64,000 bases of DNA, taken from assembly GCF_023897065.1 (NCBI RefSeq), contig NZ_JAMHIV010000020.1, positions 62,001 through 126,000 on the forward strand. Reading direction: 5' to 3'. Shown piece after piece: positions 60,805 to 64,000 of the stretch. The DNA is from Crossiella sp. SN42 (lineage in GTDB: Bacteria; Actinomycetota; Actinomycetes; Mycobacteriales; Pseudonocardiaceae). The translations under genes and the position numbers were made by a program. A model generated the notes under the pieces. It did not search any database. It was not told where the DNA came from and saw nothing but the letters and a program-made list of their open reading frames with translations. How positions within the stretch are numbered: position 1 is the first letter of the stretch; the number at the start of each line of letters is the position of its first letter.

Positions 60805-61359
60805 TCAGTTCTCCTTGGTATCGCGCCACATCGGCCACACGGTCGGGCCGTCGGGCAGTTCGATCGGGTTCCCCAGCTGCCGGAAGCCGTGCCGCTCGTA
60901 CAGCGGCAGGTTCCGGCTTGAGCTGGCCTCCAGGTACGCGGGCAGCCCCTCGGCCTCGGCCCGGCGCAGGCCCTCGGCCAGCAGCGCCCCGCCGAGACCG
61001 AGTCCCTGCTTGCCTGGCGTCACCCCCAGGAACGCCAGGTACAGGTGCGGTTGCTCGATGGGATGCCGCTGGGCCAACAGGTCCACCAGGATCCGCAGCC
61101 GGGCGGGCAGTTCGACCTCCGGCGGCGGGGCGATCCGCGCGTCAGCCGGGACCGGCAGCCACACCGCGGCCGCGTCCGCGCCGGCGACGTCCAGGGTTCC
61201 GGCCTTCGCCGACTCCGCCACCGCCTGCTCGAACAACCTGCCCGCGCTGACCCGCCGCTGCTCGGGCGGAGCGGGGAACATCCACCGCGTCAGCGCCTCC
61301 TCCAGGAAGGCGTCGCACAGGATCTCGACGGCGTCTTGCGTACGCTGTATCGGTGCCAT
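60805..61359 (-). CDS. GNAT-family N-acetyltransferase
   Basis: 184 residues. The acetyl-CoA site reads LGVTPGKQGLGLGGALLAEGLRRAEAEGLPAYLEASS (about residues 112-148), the Q/RxxGxG/A signature region, followed by NLPLYERHGFRQLG. The N-terminal half matches the GNAT subgroup that begins with AVEILCDAFLEEALTRWMFP. The substrate is unknown. Its stop is one base before the C45 start, so the two are co-transcribed, and both diverge from the GntR-TetR regulator. Confidence 0.85.
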   Translation of the reverse strand: MAPIQRTQDAVEILCDAFLEEALTRWMFPAPPEQRRVSAGRLFEQAVAESAKAGTLDVAGADAAAVWLPVPADARIAPPPEVELPARLRILVDLLAQRHPIEQPHLYLAFLGVTPGKQGLGLGGALLAEGLRRAEAEGLPAYLEASSSRNLPLYERHGFRQLGNPIELPDGPTVWPMWRDTKEN

Positions 61360-61433
61360 GACTGAACTGTGCCGAGTTCGCGCGGTTCACCGCAACGAAA
61401 TCGAACGGACAGGGGAGATAACTCCACCAATCC

Positions 61434-61443
61434 GTACTAGTAC
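61434..61443. promoter_or_regulatory. GntR-type operator palindrome GTACTAGTAC
   Basis: A perfect 10-bp palindrome flanked by CCAA (61427-61430) and TTGG (61446-61449), in the divergent promoter between the GNAT-C45 operon and the GntR-TetR gene. It overlaps the -10 TACACT at 61441-61446, whose predicted start (61453) makes the regulator mRNA leaderless. Confidence 0.55.
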
Positions 61444-61453
61444 ACTTGGGCTC

Positions 61454-62362
61454 GTGAGCGAGATCGAACCGCCGTTCCGGCGCATTGCCGCCGCCATTGC
61501 CGCGCGGATCACCGCAGGTGAGCTGGGACCGGGTGACCGGGTGCCGTCCACCCGCGCGGTGATGCGCGCGTGGGGGGTCGCGCTGGCCACCGCGGCCAAG
61601 GCGCTGGACCTGTTGCGGCAACAAGGACTTGTCGAGACCCATCCGGGCGCGGGCACCGTGGTCCGCGCCCCCGCCGGTGCGCCCCGGCGGTCCTCAGCTG
61701 CCGCGCCGAGCTTGACCAGGGCCCGGATCACCACCGCGGCGATCCGGCTGGCCGATGCCGAGGGCCTGGACGCGGTGTCCATGCGCCGCCTGGCCACCGA
61801 GCTGGGCACGGGGCCGATGTCGCTGTACCGGCACCTGGCCGGCAAGGACGAGCTGGTGTACCTGATGATGCGCCGGGTCTTCGCCGGCCGCCCGCTGCCG
61901 GTGCCGCCACCGCCCGGCTGGCGCGCGCGGCTGACCGTGGTCTCCCGCACCCAGTGGGCGCTCTACCGCGCGCATCCCTGGCTGGCCGAGCTGGTCTCGA
62001 TCACCCGGCCGCGGCTGGTGCCGGAGGCCATGGCGCACACCGAGTGGACGCTGGCCGCGCTGGCCGGGCTCAAGCTCAGTCTGACCGAGCGCCTGCGTGA
62101 GGCGATCACCCTGCCCGCCTACGTCCGCGGCGTGGCCCTCGCGCACTCCGCCGAGCTGGCCGCGACCAAGGACACCGGGCTGACCAGCAGCGAGTGGTGG
62201 GGGGAACGGGAGCAGGAGGTCATGGCGCACCTGAACTCCGGCCGCTATCCCCATCTGTCCACAATGGACGCAGCGGTGGTGGAGGACCTGGACGGGTTGT
62301 TCGAGCACGGCCTGGCCCGGCACCTGGACGGGTTGGCGGCCCGGCTACGGTTGGGCGCATGA
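61454..62362 (+). CDS. GntR-TetR fusion transcriptional regulator
   Basis: 302 residues with two DNA-binding domains. Residues 1-75 are a GntR winged helix (FRRIAAAIAARITAGELGPGDRVPSTRAVMRAWGVALATAAKALDLLRQQGLVETHPGAGTVV). Residues about 85-150 are a TetR helix-turn-helix (ITTAAIRLADAEGLDAVSMRRLATELGTGPMSLYRHLAGKDELVYLMM). A TetR C-terminal ligand domain follows. The GTG at 61454 starts at the GntR domain. A leaderless transcript is likely. An operator-like palindrome overlaps its -10, so it probably represses itself and the divergent GNAT-C45 operon. An ATGA overlap joins it to the methyltransferase gene. Confidence 0.85.
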   Translation: MSEIEPPFRRIAAAIAARITAGELGPGDRVPSTRAVMRAWGVALATAAKALDLLRQQGLVETHPGAGTVVRAPAGAPRRSSAAAPSLTRARITTAAIRLADAEGLDAVSMRRLATELGTGPMSLYRHLAGKDELVYLMMRRVFAGRPLPVPPPPGWRARLTVVSRTQWALYRAHPWLAELVSITRPRLVPEAMAHTEWTLAALAGLKLSLTERLREAITLPAYVRGVALAHSAELAATKDTGLTSSEWWGEREQEVMAHLNSGRYPHLSTMDAAVVEDLDGLFEHGLARHLDGLAARLRLGA

Positions 62363-63165
62363 GCGAGGAGCGGCTCGACCTGACCGGCGTCGCCGACGAC
62401 GACGTCACCTGGACCCTGCTCGGCACGCTGTACCTGCGGGCCTGGGAAAGCGGCTCACCACAGCCGATACTGGGCGACCACCATGCCGCCGAGGCGATCC
62501 GGCGGATCGACTACGACTTCGCCAAGCTGCACCGGCGGGTCCGCCCGGAGGCCAACCAGTACCTGGTCGCCCTGCGCGCCACCCAGTTCGACGACTGGGC
62601 CGCCGACTTCCTGCGCCGCCACCCCGATGCCGTGGTGCTGCACCTGGGCTGCGGCCTGGACAGCCGCGCGCTCCGGCTGACCCCGCCGTCCACTGTGGAC
62701 TGGTTCGACCTGGACCAGCCCAAGGTGATCGAGCTGCGCCGCAAGCTGTACCCGGAACGCGAGCACTACCACCTGATCGGTTCCTCAGTCACCGACCCGT
62801 CCTGGCTGACCGGTGTCCCGGCCGACCGCCCGGCCCTGGTCATCGCCGAGGGCCTGCTGCCCTATCTGGGCGAGGCTGAGGTGCGGCAGCTGCTCCAGCG
62901 CCTGGTGACGCACTTCGGCTCCGGTGAACTGCACTTCGACGCCGGGGCGCGCTGGCTGGCCAAGCTCTCCCCGCTGGGTGCCTGGGGCCTGCGCGAGGCC
63001 GGCGAGGTGGAGCGCTGGCACCCGCGACTGCGCTGCCGGGAAGAGGTCGCCTTCACCGCTCGGTACGCCAAGATCCCGTCCCCGGCCTACCGGCGGCTCT
63101 ATCAGGTCATGAACGCGATCCCGTTCTGCCGCAACATCTTCCGCGAGTACCGGTTCAGCTTCTGA
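62359..63165 (+). CDS. LCMT/TcmP-like SAM-dependent methyltransferase
   Basis: 268 residues. The SAM site reads AVVLHLGCGLDSRALRL (about residues 91-107), followed by VDWFDLDQPKVIELRRKLYPE and LVIAEGLLPYLGEAEVRQLLQRLV. This is the Ppm1/LCMT-like class of O-methyltransferases found in actinobacterial secondary metabolism (TcmP type). The acceptor is unknown. The ATG overlaps the regulator stop by 4 nt, so the gene is under the same control. It converges on, and overlaps by 11 nt, the carboxypeptidase gene. Confidence 0.8.
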   Translation: MSEERLDLTGVADDDVTWTLLGTLYLRAWESGSPQPILGDHHAAEAIRRIDYDFAKLHRRVRPEANQYLVALRATQFDDWAADFLRRHPDAVVLHLGCGLDSRALRLTPPSTVDWFDLDQPKVIELRRKLYPEREHYHLIGSSVTDPSWLTGVPADRPALVIAEGLLPYLGEAEVRQLLQRLVTHFGSGELHFDAGARWLAKLSPLGAWGLREAGEVERWHPRLRCREEVAFTARYAKIPSPAYRRLYQVMNAIPFCRNIFREYRFSF

Positions 63166-64000
63166 GCACCGCCGCCGCGGCCAGCACCGCGCCCAGCTGT
63201 GCCGCGACCTGCTGCCGCAACGGGATCGGTGTGCCCGGCAGCTCCTCGCCCGCCCGCAGCCATTCGGTGAACAGCTCCTCCGCCTGCGCCCGTGCCGCGC
63301 GCAGCGGCGGGCGCACGTTGCCCGTGGCGCGCTCGGCGTCCAGCAGCCGGAGCAGGGTGCCTGCCATGCGCGGCACCATGGTGTGCGGCAGCGACTGGAA
63401 GGAACAGACTTCGGCCACGGTCGCCGGGCGCGCCCCGTCCGGGCCTGCCGCGATCCGCTGCCAGCCCGCGTGCATCCGGTGGGCAGCGCTCAGCATGCCG
63501 CGCAGGCCCCGGTGGTGCGGGGTGTCCAGGCGCAACGCGGGTTCGGCCACCGTCAGCGCCGACTCGACCGCCTCGGTTCCGGCCGAGAGAGCAGCCAAGC
63601 AGGCGGTCAGGGTTTCCGCGAGGTGCTGCCCGGCCGGGCTGGTGTCGGCGGCACGCGGATCGGCCCATATCGGCACCTCGGTGATCACGGTGACCGTGCC
63701 GTGCCGGGCCGCGTACTCCGCGCTGCTCGCGCCGAACGCGCCCTCGCCGGCGGGCGCGCCCTCGGTCAGCTCGGCCACCGGCGGCAGGCGCAACACGCCG
63801 GGGGCCAGCTCGTTGACGGCCGGGATCTCCCACACCGTGTGCTGTCCCGGCAGGCCGGTCCACTCCGCCACCGCGGCCAGCGCGGCCACCACCTCGGGGC
63901 TCGCGCCGGTGGTGTAGTGGAACAGCCCGCCGTACTCGGCGTTGTGCAGCGAGGCTTGCACCACCGGGCGCAGCTCGTCGATCAGCCGGGACAGCGCGAC
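63155..64000 (-). CDS. M14-type zinc carboxypeptidase, C-terminal part (cut by window end)
   Basis: The frame is open to the window edge, so the N-terminal part, including the first zinc motif, is missing. The visible 281 residues begin RLIDELRPVVQASLHNAEYGGLFHYTT, resembling the third zinc-ligand His segment of M14 carboxypeptidases. TVITEVPIWADPR could hold the catalytic Glu. The rest is helical and not diagnostic. Assignment rests on these two segments only; a related zinc hydrolase is possible. Confidence 0.55.
   Translation of the reverse strand, partial: VALSRLIDELRPVVQASLHNAEYGGLFHYTTGASPEVVAALAAVAEWTGLPGQHTVWEIPAVNELAPGVLRLPPVAELTEGAPAGEGAFGASSAEYAARHGTVTVITEVPIWADPRAADTSPAGQHLAETLTACLAALSAGTEAVESALTVAEPALRLDTPHHRGLRGMLSAAHRMHAGWQRIAAGPDGARPATVAEVCSFQSLPHTMVPRMAGTLLRLLDAERATGNVRPPLRAARAQAEELFTEWLRAGEELPGTPIPLRQQVAAQLGAVLAAAAVLRS

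Noticed and set aside
1-64000. CRISPR arrays, tRNA or rRNA genes
   Set aside because: No regularly spaced identical repeats and no cloverleaf or rRNA-like sequence was recognised by eye. A covariance-model scan could not be run.

Overview
This window is very GC-rich (roughly 70-75 percent) with strong G/C third-position bias. It carries a SARP regulator, a LuxR-family LAL regulator, a CebR/CebEFG/BglC cellobiose locus, a SigL-like ECF sigma factor, DtxR/IdeR-type iron control and NACHT-type STAND proteins. Together these point to a filamentous actinobacterium, most likely of the Pseudonocardiaceae (Crossiella-like; the genus is a guess). I saw no tRNA, rRNA, insertion sequence or CRISPR array.

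Layout. (1) 1-725: the end of an MBL-fold hydrolase gene and a decayed GC-rich repeat tract. (2) 0.7-11.1 kb: carbohydrate locus. On the minus strand are a Gfo/Idh oxidoreductase, a truncated P450-like protein, a membrane protein and a GH4 glycosidase. On the plus strand are a PfkB kinase, a sugar ABC importer (binding protein plus two permeases) and a secreted PIG-L deacetylase with carbohydrate-binding modules. (3) 11.1-16.9 kb: SARP regulator, HD phosphohydrolase, secreted GH5 glycosidase, phytoene synthase. (4) 16.9-22.7 kb: cellobiose locus cebR / cebEFG-bglC with two CebR boxes. (5) 22.7-27.6 kb: ECF sigma factor divergent from a redox module (COG4315 lipoprotein, DUF4142 protein, ferric-reductase-like/ferredoxin fusion, FAD reductase), with a SigL-like promoter between them. 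(6) 27.6-32.9 kb: LAL regulator, secreted PQQ-type sugar dehydrogenase, orphan histidine kinase. (7) 33.0-40.7 kb: two paralogous NACHT proteins flanking a small membrane protein, an Lrp/AsnC regulator and an SMP-30 lactonase. (8) 40.8-59.7 kb: an eight-gene operon with a 4-nt overlap at every junction, preceded by an iron box. It encodes a pyochelin/yersiniabactin-class NRPS line (ArCP-Cy-A-PCP-Cy-A-PCP // Cy-A-MT-PCP-TE), two NAD(P)-dependent reductases and an Opp/Cnt-type ABC importer. (9) 59.7-64.0 kb: C45 acyltransferase-like hydrolase, GNAT, a GntR-TetR fusion regulator, an LCMT-like methyltransferase and a cut-off M14 carboxypeptidase.

The main system is the metallophore operon. All three adenylation domains read out the canonical cysteine code DLYNLSLIWK, all three condensation domains are cyclization domains, and the only methyltransferase is embedded in the last A domain. 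The thioesterase has cysteine in place of the usual nucleophilic serine. The expected product is an aryl-capped chain of three cysteine-derived heterocycles, with at least one ring reduced and methylated. Genes for making or activating the aryl starter are absent here, so they must lie elsewhere. The importer is of the peptide/nickel/opine-metallophore type rather than the usual FecCD or IrtAB/YbtPQ type.

A second signal runs across many genes. A 13-mer, GTCCNNWGTGGAC, occurs about 22 times on both strands, mostly in coding DNA. It forces rare A/T-ending codons into otherwise G/C-ending genes and is densest over the metallophore operon.
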